In this document: positions 17,318 to 25,915 of the stretch, one piece after another
Position numbering within the stretch: the stretch's first letter is position 1
How the letters are laid out: the number at the start of each line of letters is the position of its first letter
DNA from: Roseicyclus salinarum
GTDB lineage: Bacteria; Pseudomonadota; Alphaproteobacteria; Rhodobacterales; Rhodobacteraceae
NCBI RefSeq assembly: GCF_029624655.1
Contig: NZ_JARRSA010000001.1
Span: 186,001 to 250,000, forward strand
Reading direction: 5' to 3'
DNA: 64,000 bases
Position numbers and translations under genes: made by a program
Notes under the pieces: generated by a model
Databases searched by the model: none
Seen by the model: only the letters and a program-made list of their open reading frames with translations
What the model was told of the DNA's origin: nothing

Positions 17318-18075
17318 CACGCGATCACCTCGAGCGGCTGGAACACGAGGCCGTCCGGGCCCCGCGACAGGTGCGCGCGGATGCCGAAGACATCGCGCAG
17401 GCGCTCGGGCGACAGCACATCGTCCGGGGCGCCGTCGGCCTCGATCCGGCCCCGGTTCATGAGGATCAGCCGGTCGCAGTGCCGCGCGGCGAGGCCGAGA
17501 TCGTGCAGGGACGCGAGGATCGACTTTCCGCCCCGCGCCATCGCCGAAAAGCGCGCAAGCGTCGCGATCTGGTGCCCGGGGTCCAGCCCCGCCGTCGGTT
17601 CGTCGGCCAGGATCAGGGGCGTTTCCTGCGCGAGGGCGCGGGCGATCAGGACGCGCGCCTGCTCGCCGCCGGACAATTCGGTGGCGGGTCGGTCGCCGAA
17701 CGCGGCGAGATCCGTCGCGTTGAGCGCCTCGGAAACCGCGTCCTCGTCTTCGGGACGCGGCCGCTGTCCACCGGCGAGATACGGCACACGTCCAAGCATG
17801 ACGAGGGTGCGCACCGGAACCGGCCAAGCGATCTCGCGCGATTGCGGAAGCCATGCGACATGCCGCGCCCGGTCCGCTGGCGACAGGCTGGCGAGCGAGC
17901 TTGTGCCGCGTGCCGGAAGAAGGCCCAGCGCACCGCGCATCAGCGACGTCTTGCCCGCGCCGTTCGGCCCGATGAGGCCGACAAGCTCGCCGCCGCGCAT
18001 CTCGAGGCTGGCGCAGTCGACGACCGGACACTCGCCACGGCGCACCGTCAACCGGTCGAGCGACAGGTGCGTCAC
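17317..18075 (-). CDS. btuD: Vitamin B12 ABC transporter ATP-binding protein
   Basis: ATPase of the FecE/BtuD family, 252 residues, energising corrinoid import through BtuC. Walker A GPNGAGKTSL, signature LSGGEQARVLIARAL and Walker [13 protein letters not shown] are clear, and the histidine switch is in LASLHDLGLAA. The start is GTG at 18075 (GTGACGCAC), which overlaps the btuC stop by four bases; no ATG at this N-terminus gives the domain its first beta strand. The longer open frame upstream is btuC read in another frame. Family alone would also permit a ferric-siderophore role; the riboswitch and cbiZ settle on B12. Confidence 0.92.
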   Translation of the reverse strand: MTHLSLDRLTVRRGECPVVDCASLEMRGGELVGLIGPNGAGKTSLMRGALGLLPARGTSSLASLSPADRARHVAWLPQSREIAWPVPVRTLVMLGRVPYLAGGQRPRPEDEDAVSEALNATDLAAFGDRPATELSGGEQARVLIARALAQETPLILADEPTAGLDPGHQIATLARFSAMARGGKSILASLHDLGLAARHCDRLILMNRGRIEADGAPDDVLSPERLRDVFGIRAHLSRGPDGLVFQPLEVIA

Positions 18076-19061
18076 GCCATTTGCCTCCGCGTCTTGTGGA
18101 TCAGGTGCAGGAACAGCGGCGCCCCCACGATCGCCATCAGGACACCGAGCTTGAGGTCGCGCTCCGGCAGGACCAGCCGCACTGCGATGTCGGCCGCCAG
18201 CACCATCGCCGCGCCGCCCAGCGCGGACGCCGGCAAAAGGCGGCCGGGACGCGCGCCCACGAGCGGGCGCAGCAGGTGCGGCACCACGAGGCCCACGAAC
18301 CCGATCGCGCCGGCGACCGCCGTCGCAGCGCCGACCGCCGAGGCGGAGCCGATCACCACCATCAGCCGCAGGCGGTTCAGCCTGATACCGAGGGACGCCG
18401 CCGCGTCCTCGCCCAGCGTCAGCGCGTCGAGGCCCCGTGCGGTGAGCCCCAGAAGAAGCCAGCCCGCAGCCATGAAGGGAAGGGCGATCCAGACGTGGCT
18501 GAAGGACCGGTCGGCCAGCGATCCCAGCATCCAGAAGACGGTTTCGGACACCGCGAAAGGGTTCGGAGACAGGTTCAGCACAAGTGACGTCAGCGCACCG
18601 GCGAGCGCGGAAATCGCGATGCCCGCCAGGATCAGCGTCAGGGATCCGCCGCGCGGCCCGGCAAGCCCGAGAACGAGAAGCACCGCCACGAGCGCGCCGC
18701 CCAGCGCGGCAAGCGGAAGGCCCAGCGCGAAGCTGGCCGCGAAGCCCGTCTGAAGCGCGATCACGGCCCCCAGCGCGGCGGACCCCGAGACGCCGATCAA
18801 TCCGGGTTCGGCCAGCGGGTTGCGCAGGTAGCCCTGGAGCGCCGCGCCCGACAGCCCGAGCGACGCACCCACCATGACGGCGAGGACAGCGCGCGGCAGC
18901 CGGATCTCGCGCATCACCAACGTGACGGCGCCGCCGTCCCCGGACAGGAGCGCGTCGAGGCTTCGCCCCGGACCGAACCCCGCCGGACCGGTCAGAAGCG
19001 ACGCCACGAAAAGCGCCGCGACGAGGCCTCCGAGGGCCAGGAGCAGGACGCGGAAGGTCAA
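18072..19061 (-). CDS. btuC: Vitamin B12 ABC transporter permease
   Basis: FecCD-type permease of 329 residues with about ten hydrophobic segments and the family's ATPase-coupling region GFVGLVVPHLLRPLVG (about residues 240-255); RNPLAEPGLIGVSGSAALGA is the other conserved block. The TTG at 19061 is taken as the start: it lies five bases after a GGAGG ribosome site, overlaps the btuF stop (TTGA, 19058-19061), and yields MTFRVLLLALGG at the first membrane segment. Upstream in-frame ATG would add about 25 residues with no similarity. Its own stop overlaps the btuD start. Confidence 0.92.
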   Translation of the reverse strand: MTFRVLLLALGGLVAALFVASLLTGPAGFGPGRSLDALLSGDGGAVTLVMREIRLPRAVLAVMVGASLGLSGAALQGYLRNPLAEPGLIGVSGSAALGAVIALQTGFAASFALGLPLAALGGALVAVLLVLGLAGPRGGSLTLILAGIAISALAGALTSLVLNLSPNPFAVSETVFWMLGSLADRSFSHVWIALPFMAAGWLLLGLTARGLDALTLGEDAAASLGIRLNRLRLMVVIGSASAVGAATAVAGAIGFVGLVVPHLLRPLVGARPGRLLPASALGGAAMVLAADIAVRLVLPERDLKLGVLMAIVGAPLFLHLIHKTRRQMA

Positions 19062-19894
19062 TTCGCCTCCATCGCGGCGCGCGTGCCGGCAAGGCCGGCG
19101 AGCGCCCTCAGCACATGCGGCGTCCCGCAGACCCATTCCGGACCGCTCGTCGTGCCGTGCGCGGCCGAAACGAGCGTTCGAAGCGCTGGATGACGCAGGA
19201 TTTCCTCCGAACGCGACGCGCCCGGATACTGCGTTGCGCCGATGACGAGGTCCGGCGCGGCGACCACCAGAAGCTCCAGCGCGACGCGCCCCGAGGCATC
19301 CCGCCCCAATTCGTCGACGATGTGGGTGAAGCCCGCGTGGGTCAGGATCTCGTGCCCGAGCGACCCGGTGCCGAGCGTGTATCCGTTAGGGTAGTAGAAC
19401 GCGGCGCGAGGACCGCCCGGCGCACCGGCAAGCGCGGCAAGATCAGTCTCGAACCGGCGGATCAGGGTCTGTGCGGCGTCCTCGCGGCCAAGAAGTGCGC
19501 CCATCTCGGCCACGCGGTCCGGGATGTCCTCCAGGGTGTCCGCCACGTCGAGTTGCGCGACCTCGATTCCAAGGCCGCGCAGCATCGACACCGTCGCGGG
19601 GTCGGACCAGATGCCGGCAAGGACGAGGTCGGGGCGCAGCAGGTAGATCTCTTCGGCGCCGCCATGGTTTTCGGGATAGGCCGCCGCCTCCTCGTGCATG
19701 ACCGAGGACAGGGGATCGCGCGCGATCGCGCTGACCGATACAAGCTGCCCCTCGTCCGCCAGCATCATGGCAAGCTGGTCGGTGCACAGGTTCATCGACA
19801 CGACGCGCCGGGGCGCATCGGCGTGAGACGGCAAGGCGGCGGCAAGCGCGAGGCCCGCCGCCGCGATCGGGGATATCGCGCTAGAACGACGCAC
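19058..19894 (-). CDS. btuF: Periplasmic corrinoid-binding protein
   Basis: TroA/BtuF-type substrate-binding protein of 278 residues that hands corrinoids to BtuCD. Signal peptide at about 1-30 (ending PSHADA), then VVSMNLCTDQLAMMLAD at the N-lobe start, two Rossmann-like lobes and the linking helix near the middle. The GTG at 19894 lies inside the last 14 bases of btuB and gives a normal signal peptide; upstream starts would add a non-secretory leader read from btuB. The first conserved cysteine is shared by many alphaproteobacterial members. Operon placement after btuB and before btuC supports the B12 assignment. Confidence 0.88.
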   Translation of the reverse strand: MRRSSAISPIAAAGLALAAALPSHADAPRRVVSMNLCTDQLAMMLADEGQLVSVSAIARDPLSSVMHEEAAAYPENHGGAEEIYLLRPDLVLAGIWSDPATVSMLRGLGIEVAQLDVADTLEDIPDRVAEMGALLGREDAAQTLIRRFETDLAALAGAPGGPRAAFYYPNGYTLGTGSLGHEILTHAGFTHIVDELGRDASGRVALELLVVAAPDLVIGATQYPGASRSEEILRHPALRTLVSAAHGTTSGPEWVCGTPHVLRALAGLAGTRAAMEAN

Positions 19895-21740
19895 GTAGCC
19901 CGACCTGGAACGCGCGGTCGGAGGTGCCGTAGCCGCGCCGCACCTGGTATTGCTCATCGAGGAGGTTGTGGATGCGGAAATAGGCCTCCATCCCGTCGCG
20001 GAACTCGTAGGCGACCGAGGTGTCCACCACCGTATAGTCCGGAAGCGGCGTGCCGCCTTCGAAGGTTCCCGTGACACGCCGCGCCGTCAACATCCCCAAG
20101 AAACCGGACCCCCATTCGGCATCGAGCCCGACCACGAGGTCATGCTCGGGGACGAAGGAAAGCGGATCGCCGATGGCATCTTGGGCATCCGTGAAGGTAT
20201 AGGCCCCGTGAAGCGTGATCATCTCGTTGATCGGGAACCGTCCCGAAAGTTCGAGGCCCCGACGGGTCGAGACGCCCGGCGCGTTCACGAGAGTGGATGG
20301 CGTGCCGGGTTCGAACGTCACGAGGTTCTCGATTTCCAGAAGGAACGCCGTAGCGCCGAGCTCGGCGCCGTTGGAAAACCTGTAGTCGAAACCGACCTCG
20401 GCGGAAAAGCTCTCTTCCGGCGTCAGGTCCGGATTGCCCACGAAAGGAAAGAAGGGATCCGGATAATCGCCGTAGAGCTCGTCGATCGACGGCGGACGAT
20501 AGCCCGTGCCCACAGCGCCACGGACCTGCAACGCCTGGGTCGGACGCCATGCGAACGCGAGCCGTCCGTTCGTGTCGCCGCCGAAGGCCGAATGCTCGTC
20601 CCGGCGAACGGTCGCCGTCACGTCGATGTCCGCGCTCGGCGACCACAGCGCCTCGAGGAAGGCGCCCGTGGTCTCCACGTCGCCCTCGCCGCCCGGAATG
20701 TTGTCGTATATCGCCGTTTCCCTCTGTGCCCTCAGGCCGAAGGAAAGCTGGAGCTCCTGCGACAGACGCGCCGTCGCGGTATATTCGGCCGCCAACCGCT
20801 CGCCGCGGAAGACCGAAAGCGATCCGTCGGAACGCGAACGGCGTTCGATCTCGTAGAGGCTGAGTGCCGCGTCATGCGTCCAGTCCCCGGCCGTGTATTC
20901 GAGATAAGCGCGGGCGCCATGTGCGACGCGCTCCTGCTCGTCGTCGGGCGTGCCGTCGACGGGGTCGGGGAAGAGAAAATCATCGAACTCCGTCGCCCCG
21001 GTCTCGACGAACCCGTTGACGCCGATCGTCAGGGCCGCGTTCACCTCGTATTCCGCACCGAAGCTCGCACGCGACCTGTCGAAGCCGTCCGCTTCGGTGT
21101 TTCCGTCGTTCTCGTCCGCCGCCGAGAATCCCTCGCTCTGCGTGTGGTCGAGGCCAAGGCTCAGGGTCATCGCACCCGTCCGCTGCACAAGGCCGTAGCT
21201 CAACGAATACGTCTCGTTGGAACCGGCCTCGAGTGCGAAGCTCTGCGTCGTTCCTTCGGGCGCGTCCTCGTCGGGAAGCGTCGAGATGTTTATCACTCCG
21301 CCGACCGCCGTTCCGCCATAGAGCGCCGACTGGGAGCCGCGCAGAACCTCGATGCGACGGATCGATCCCGTGCTGAGGCCGCCGAAGTCATCGTAGGAGA
21401 TCGAGGTCCCCGACGGATCGGTGACGAGGATCCCGTCGACATAGACGCTGATGTAACGGCCCTGGGCGCCGCGGATGCGCAGGTCCGCGACGGTGCCGGG
21501 CGGGCCGGCGCGCGTCAGCGAGACGCCGGGCAGGCTTGCGAGATAGTCGGCGAGCTGCAGGTCGCCCGCCTGCTCGAGGTCCTCGGCCGTGACGACGCTG
21601 ACGGCGTTGCCGACGCGGGACCGTTCGATATTCGCGGCGTTCACGGAAAACACGATGTCATCGAGGACGAAGGCGTCCTGCGCCGCCGCCGTGCCCGCGA
21701 AAAGGGCCGCAACGGCGGCCCCGGAGAGAATTCGGTTCAT
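19881..21740 (-). CDS. btuB: TonB-dependent vitamin B12 receptor
   Basis: Outer-membrane TonB-dependent receptor, 619 residues. Signal peptide at 1-20, a TonB-box-like DDIVFSV near the mature N-terminus, a plug domain (about 35-150) including LRGSQSALYGGTAVGGVINI, then a 22-strand-type barrel ending in the outer-membrane signature phenylalanine (LRASF). The ATG at 21740 is preferred over one six bases upstream, because a GGGGGA site sits seven bases before it. It is the first gene after a cobalamin riboswitch, so its expression should fall when adenosylcobalamin is plentiful. Siderophore uptake is the alternative reading for the family but not for this context. Confidence 0.93.
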   Translation of the reverse strand: MNRILSGAAVAALFAGTAAAQDAFVLDDIVFSVNAANIERSRVGNAVSVVTAEDLEQAGDLQLADYLASLPGVSLTRAGPPGTVADLRIRGAQGRYISVYVDGILVTDPSGTSISYDDFGGLSTGSIRRIEVLRGSQSALYGGTAVGGVINISTLPDEDAPEGTTQSFALEAGSNETYSLSYGLVQRTGAMTLSLGLDHTQSEGFSAADENDGNTEADGFDRSRASFGAEYEVNAALTIGVNGFVETGATEFDDFLFPDPVDGTPDDEQERVAHGARAYLEYTAGDWTHDAALSLYEIERRSRSDGSLSVFRGERLAAEYTATARLSQELQLSFGLRAQRETAIYDNIPGGEGDVETTGAFLEALWSPSADIDVTATVRRDEHSAFGGDTNGRLAFAWRPTQALQVRGAVGTGYRPPSIDELYGDYPDPFFPFVGNPDLTPEESFSAEVGFDYRFSNGAELGATAFLLEIENLVTFEPGTPSTLVNAPGVSTRRGLELSGRFPINEMITLHGAYTFTDAQDAIGDPLSFVPEHDLVVGLDAEWGSGFLGMLTARRVTGTFEGGTPLPDYTVVDTSVAYEFRDGMEAYFRIHNLLDEQYQVRRGYGTSDRAFQVGLRASF

Positions 21741-21898
21741 TGTCATGTCCCCCGACATGGGCAGGCGGACGCCCTGGCCGCGCCTGCGGACTTGCGATGT
21801 CCTTGAAGGGGAACCCCCTCCGCAGACGGTGAAGATGCCACCACTACGGAAAGGTCCGTTGCCCATGACGCCCACCGCGCCCGGACAGGGTGATCGCT

Positions 21899-22062
21899 CC
21901 GGCAGGTCTCCTGACTTGCGGGTCGTTGCGCGATCCGGGCCTTCCCGGGTTGTCCCCAGTGGCATGTGCCGGTTGCGCTCGCCGCTTACAGTTGCGGGGG
22001 CAGTCGCGGATTTGCACCGCGTTCCCTTTTCACCGGTCGCCCGAAGACGACCGGACCGAAGT
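21899..22062 (-). promoter_or_regulatory. Cobalamin riboswitch upstream of btuB
   Basis: Read on the minus strand, the hallmarks appear in order: a hairpin (22033-22054), GGTGAAAAGGGAA, GGTGCAAATCC, GACTGCCCCCGCAACTGTAA, the B12-box core GCCACTGG (plus 21956-21963) and the closing GTCAGGAGACCTGCC (21901-21915). It lies about 160 bases ahead of the btuB start codon. The spacer has inverted repeats (for example CTGCGGA/TCCGCAG around 21783-21825) that could form the switching structure, but I cannot assign terminator or anti-terminator with confidence. Ends are approximate. Confidence 0.95.
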
Positions 22063-22204
22063 AGGAAATCGTTACGCCCTCGGCCCGAGTCGGACAAGGC
22101 CCGGCATGGACGCTGCGCGGCGTGGTGCGAAATGGCCGCAGGCGGTTCGACCGATGGAAGGTCAGGCAGGGGCAGGACATGGCGAGGGCCGCGCGGCCCG
22201 GCGC

Positions 22205-22639
22205 TCAGATCTGTTCGTAGATCGCGCCGATCGCCGTCTTCAGCTGCGAGCGGTCCTCGGGGCCAAGCGCGTCCAGAAGGTCGTTTTCTGCGTCACGCGC
22301 GGCGGTCTTCAGGCGCAGGACCTCCGTGATCCCCTTCGCCGAAAGGCGCACGACCAGGCGCCGCCGGTCGTCCTTGTCGCGAATCACGGAAATGAGGTTC
22401 AGGTCCTCCAGCCGCCGCTGGGCACGGCTGACGCGCGCGGCATCCATCGCCGTAAGGACGCAGAGATCCTGCGAGGAACAGGGCTGGCTCGACGGCAGCG
22501 CCATCATGATCCGCCATTCCGGCACCTGCAGACCCGCATCCTCCATCACGCGCTGGAACACGCGACTGGCGATGACCGACATCTGGAACGGAAGGAATGC
22601 GCTGAGATCGAAGGCGAGGGATTGGGCCTGGTCTTTCAC
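22205..22639 (-). CDS. MarR-family transcriptional regulator
   Basis: Winged-helix regulator, 144 residues, normal MarR length. The DNA-binding part includes VPEWRIMMAL, CVLTAMDAARVSRAQRRLEDL (recognition helix) and the wing VIRDKDDRRRLVVRL; N- and C-terminal helices would form the dimer. The GTG at 22639 is chosen because GAAAGGA lies nine bases upstream; the longer open frame to 23146 overlaps serC and its leader on the other strand. It diverges from serC across 340 bases and lies just upstream of the cobalamin riboswitch on the same strand. Effector and targets are unknown. Confidence 0.82.
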   Translation of the reverse strand: MKDQAQSLAFDLSAFLPFQMSVIASRVFQRVMEDAGLQVPEWRIMMALPSSQPCSSQDLCVLTAMDAARVSRAQRRLEDLNLISVIRDKDDRRRLVVRLSAKGITEVLRLKTAARDAENDLLDALGPEDRSQLKTAIGAIYEQI

Positions 22640-22925
22640 GCGCCGCAATCCTTTCAAAGCAGGGCTGATCGCCTTCCAGTTTAGCGCCGTGATCTCTATT
22701 CGTGCAAGAGGAATGTCCGGATCCACCCGAGCGGGCGGCCGCTCGCCTCCCTGGAGACGCCTGATACGCGCATTTGTCCGACATGCGCGTGCCCTTCCGG
22801 CGGATCGCTTCCGCGCCGGCGCCGCGTGTTTCCAATCGTGAACGTCGATCACCCCCGTCGATCCGAATGCGACGCTCGATGCGTCTTTTGCGGCTTGCCG
22901 GACCTCCGCGCGCCGCGTATGAGCG
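22640..22925. other. Intergenic region between divergent marR and serC
   Basis: No gene is convincing here. Short open frames on both strands have no recognisable product. The stretch must carry the promoters of the MarR gene and of serC; I could not fix either by sequence. The serC-proximal end holds the leader RNA listed separately. Confidence 0.6.
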
Positions 22926-22979
22926 CCGGTGGGACACCCCTCCCCAACGAGGGGCGAATATCTGAGAGGGTATCCAGAG
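22926..22979 (+). ncRNA. Possible serC leader RNA
   Basis: Directly before the serC ATG lies a small hairpin (CCCCT 22937-22941 with AGGGG 22950-22954) followed by GCGAATATCTGAGAGGGTATCC and the start codon. The position, the two short stems and the GAGAGG-containing segment fit the serC RNA motif described upstream of serC-serA in alphaproteobacteria. The match is from memory of the motif, not from a model search. Since it covers the ribosome-binding area, it would act on translation. Confidence 0.5.
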
Positions 22980-24134
22980 ATGGCACTCAACCAACCGGCG
23001 ACGCGGCCGGCCAATCCGCGTTTCTCTTCCGGCCCTTGCGCCAAACCTCCCGCATTCTCCGTCGACAGGCTTTCGGGCGCTGCGCTGGGCCGCTCGCACC
23101 GTGCGGCGATCGGCAAGGCCAAGCTCAAGGCCGCGATCGACGCCACGCGCTCGATCCTCGGGGTGCCCGACGACTACCGCATCGGTATCGTCCCCGCCTC
23201 CGACACCGGCGCCGTCGAAATGGCTATGTGGTCGATGCTTGGCGCCCGGCCCTGCACCATGGTCGCCTGGGAAAGCTTCGGCACCGGCTGGGTGACGGAC
23301 GCGGTCAAGCAGCTCAAGCTCGACGCCCAGATCCGGACGGCCGACTACGGCGAGATCGTCGATCTGGCCACGATCGACTTCGACACCGACGTCGTCTTCA
23401 CCTGGAACGGCACCACCAGCGGCGTTCGCGTGCCGAACGGGGATGCGATCCCCGCCGACCGCGGCGGCCTGACGATCTGCGACGCGACCTCCGCCGCTTT
23501 CGCGCAGGACCTGCCGTGGGACAAGCTCGACGTAACCACTTTCTCCTGGCAAAAGGTTATGGGTGGGGAGGCCGCGCACGGAATGCTCATCCTCGGCCCC
23601 CGCGCCGTCGAACGCCTCGAAGGCTACACGCCCCCCTGGCCCCTGCCGAAGATCTTCCGCATGACCAAGGGCGGAAAGCTGATCGAAGGCATCTTCGTCG
23701 GCGAGACGATCAACACCCCCTCCATGCTCGCGGTCGAGGACTACCTGCTCGCGCTCGACTGGGCGCGGGAGATCGGCGGTCTGCCGGCCCTGATGGCGCG
23801 TGCCGACGCCAACGCCCGCGCGATCTTCGACTTCTGCGAGACGCGCGACTGGATCGCGAACCTCGCCGTCGATCCCGCCACCCGCTCCAACACGTCGGTC
23901 TGCCTGAAGTTCACCGACCCGCGCATCGCGGACGGCGCCGCCTTCGCCAAGGCGGTGCAGAAGCGGCTCGAGGCCGAGGGCGTGGCGCTCGACGTGGGCG
24001 CCTACCGCGACGCGCCGGCCGGCCTGCGCATCTGGTGCGGCGCCACCGTCGAGACCTCGGATATCGAGGCGATGCTGCCATGGCTCGACTGGGCCTTCCA
24101 CGCGGAGATCGAGGACCAGGCCCGAGCGGCCTGA
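22980..24134 (+). CDS. serC: Phosphoserine aminotransferase
   Basis: PLP-dependent class V aminotransferase (384 residues) that converts 3-phosphohydroxypyruvate to phosphoserine with glutamate as donor; it may also serve pyridoxine synthesis. [10 protein letters not shown] opens the protein, and the PLP lysine is in [16 protein letters not shown] (about residue 195). This is the alphaproteobacterial SerC form, somewhat longer than the E. coli one. ATG at 22980 gives MALNQPAT and follows the leader RNA; an upstream in-frame start would place the leader inside the coding region. serA follows 78 bases downstream in the same direction. Confidence 0.95.
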   Translation: MALNQPATRPANPRFSSGPCAKPPAFSVDRLSGAALGRSHRAAIGKAKLKAAIDATRSILGVPDDYRIGIVPASDTGAVEMAMWSMLGARPCTMVAWESFGTGWVTDAVKQLKLDAQIRTADYGEIVDLATIDFDTDVVFTWNGTTSGVRVPNGDAIPADRGGLTICDATSAAFAQDLPWDKLDVTTFSWQKVMGGEAAHGMLILGPRAVERLEGYTPPWPLPKIFRMTKGGKLIEGIFVGETINTPSMLAVEDYLLALDWAREIGGLPALMARADANARAIFDFCETRDWIANLAVDPATRSNTSVCLKFTDPRIADGAAFAKAVQKRLEAEGVALDVGAYRDAPAGLRIWCGATVETSDIEAMLPWLDWAFHAEIEDQARAA

Positions 24135-24164
24135 TCCCCCCTTCATCTTTCTTCAAATACGCAT
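24135..24164 (-). repeat. Tail of a Rhodobacterales-type intergenic repeat
   Basis: On the minus strand this reads GTATTTGAAGAAAGATGAAG followed by a G-run. It resembles the 3' tail of the intergenic repeat at 40372-40428, without the hairpin part. It lies between serC and serA. Confidence 0.45.
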
Positions 24165-24212
24165 GACCCGGTCTGCCCCGACGCGGCCGGTCCGCAAGCA
24201 AGGAGCGCCCCC

Positions 24213-25808
24213 ATGGCCCCCAAGGTTCTCGTATCCGACAAGCTCTCCGAAACCGCCGTCCAGATCTTCCGCGACCGCGGCATCGACGTCACGTTCGACC
24301 CCTCCATCGGCAAGGACAAGGACAAGCTCCTGTCGGTGATCGGTGACTACGATGGTCTCGCCATCCGCTCGGCCACCAAGGTCACGGAGAAGATCATCGC
24401 CGCCGCGACCAATCTCAAGGTGATCGGCCGCGCCGGCATCGGCGTCGACAACGTGGACATTCCCGAGGCGTCCAAGAAGGGCATCATCGTGATGAACACG
24501 CCCTTCGGAAACTCCATAACCACGGCCGAACACGCCATCGCGATGATGTTCGCCGTCGCCCGCCAGATCCCCGAGGCCAACACCTCGACCCATGCCGGCA
24601 AGTGGGAGAAGTCCCGCTTCATGGGCGTGGAGCTTACAGGCAAGACGCTGGGCGTGATCGGCGCGGGCAACATCGGCTCGATCGTCTGCAACCGCGCGCT
24701 CGGTCTGAAGATGAAGGTCGCCGCCTACGACCCCTTCCTCTCGGAGGAGCGCGCGACCCAGATGGGCGTGACCAAGGTCGAACTCGACGAACTTCTCGCC
24801 CGCGCCGACTTCATCACGCTGCACGTCCCCTTCACCGAGAAGACGGCGAACATCCTGTCGGCCGAGAACCTCGCGAAGACGAAGAAGGGCGTGCGCATCA
24901 TCAACTGCGCGCGCGGCGGTCTCGTGGACGAGGCTGCGCTGGCCGAGCTGATCGGGTCAGGCCATGTGGCGGGCGCCGCCTTCGACGTCTTCAAGGAGGA
25001 GCCGGCGACGGAGAACCCGCTTTTCAACCTTCCCAACGTCGTCGTCACGCCGCATCTCGGCGCCGCCACGACCGAGGCGCAGGAAAACGTCGCCCTGCAG
25101 GTCGCCGAGCAGATGTCCGACTACCTTCTGACCGGCGCCGTGACGAACGCGCTCAACATGCCGTCCGTCACCGCCGAGGAGGCGCGGATCATGGGTCCGT
25201 GGCTGAAGCTCGCCGAGCATCTCGGCGCCTTCGTGGGCCAGCTGACCGAAGAGGCGATCGACGAGATCGAGATCGTCTACAACGGCGTCGCCAGGGACAT
25301 GAACCTCAACGCGCTGAACTGTGCGGCGATCGCAGGCGTCATGAAGCCCGCAAACCCCGACGTGAACATGGTCTCGGCGCCCGTCGTCGCGCGTGAGCGG
25401 GGGATCGAGCTTTCAACCACCACCCAGGACAAGACCGGCGTCTTCGACGGCTACATCCGCCTCGTGGTCAAGACGCCGCACAAGACCCGGTCCATCGCCG
25501 GCACGGTGTTCTCGGACGGCAAGCCGCGCTTCATCCAGATCAAGGGCATCAACATCGACGCCGAGATCGGGGCGCACATGCTCTACACCACGAACAAGGA
25601 CGTGCCGGGCATCATCGGCACGCTGGGCCAGACGCTCGGGACCAACGGGGTGAACATCGCCAACTTCACGCTCGGCCGCTCGGTCCGGGACGGAGAAGCC
25701 ATCGCGCTGCTCTATCTCGACGAACAGCCGCCCGCGCACGTGCTCGAGAAACTGACCGCGACCGGCCTCTTCCAGCAGGTCCGCCCCCTGCAGTTCGACG
25801 CGGCCTGA
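24213..25808 (+). CDS. serA: D-3-phosphoglycerate dehydrogenase
   Basis: First enzyme of serine synthesis: oxidises 3-phosphoglycerate to 3-phosphohydroxypyruvate with NAD. At 531 residues it is the long form, with substrate domain, NAD domain (TLGVIGAGNIGSIVCNRA, about 148-165), the catalytic Arg/Glu/His set (NCARGGLVDEAAL; TPHLGAATTEAQ with the His), an intervening ASB-like domain (about 320-450) and a C-terminal ACT domain (VPGIIGTLGQTLGTNGVNI) for regulation, often by serine. ATG at 24213. Forms a likely unit with serC upstream. A strong GC-rich hairpin follows the stop. Confidence 0.97.
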   Translation: MAPKVLVSDKLSETAVQIFRDRGIDVTFDPSIGKDKDKLLSVIGDYDGLAIRSATKVTEKIIAAATNLKVIGRAGIGVDNVDIPEASKKGIIVMNTPFGNSITTAEHAIAMMFAVARQIPEANTSTHAGKWEKSRFMGVELTGKTLGVIGAGNIGSIVCNRALGLKMKVAAYDPFLSEERATQMGVTKVELDELLARADFITLHVPFTEKTANILSAENLAKTKKGVRIINCARGGLVDEAALAELIGSGHVAGAAFDVFKEEPATENPLFNLPNVVVTPHLGAATTEAQENVALQVAEQMSDYLLTGAVTNALNMPSVTAEEARIMGPWLKLAEHLGAFVGQLTEEAIDEIEIVYNGVARDMNLNALNCAAIAGVMKPANPDVNMVSAPVVARERGIELSTTTQDKTGVFDGYIRLVVKTPHKTRSIAGTVFSDGKPRFIQIKGINIDAEIGAHMLYTTNKDVPGIIGTLGQTLGTNGVNIANFTLGRSVRDGEAIALLYLDEQPPAHVLEKLTATGLFQQVRPLQFDAA

Positions 25809-25815
25809 CGCGAGA

Positions 25816-25843
25816 CGGGCGGCCCGTTCCGGCGGGCCGTCCG
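25816..25843 (+). terminator. Hairpin after serA
   Basis: An 11-pair stem (25816-25826 with 25833-25843, one G-T pair) and a 6-base loop begin 7 bases after the serA stop. No T-run follows, so termination is inferred from position and stem strength only. Confidence 0.5.
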
Positions 25844-25915
25844 AACGCCACGTCGCTCTGGACGCGCGCCGGGGCTTCGGGCTCAATGGGGCCGACTTTC
25901 ACGGGAGGAAGCACC

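Noticed and set aside
19881-22097. Longer btuB reading frame that includes the riboswitch region
   Set aside because: It would place the riboswitch inside coding sequence and remove the signal peptide from the N-terminus.
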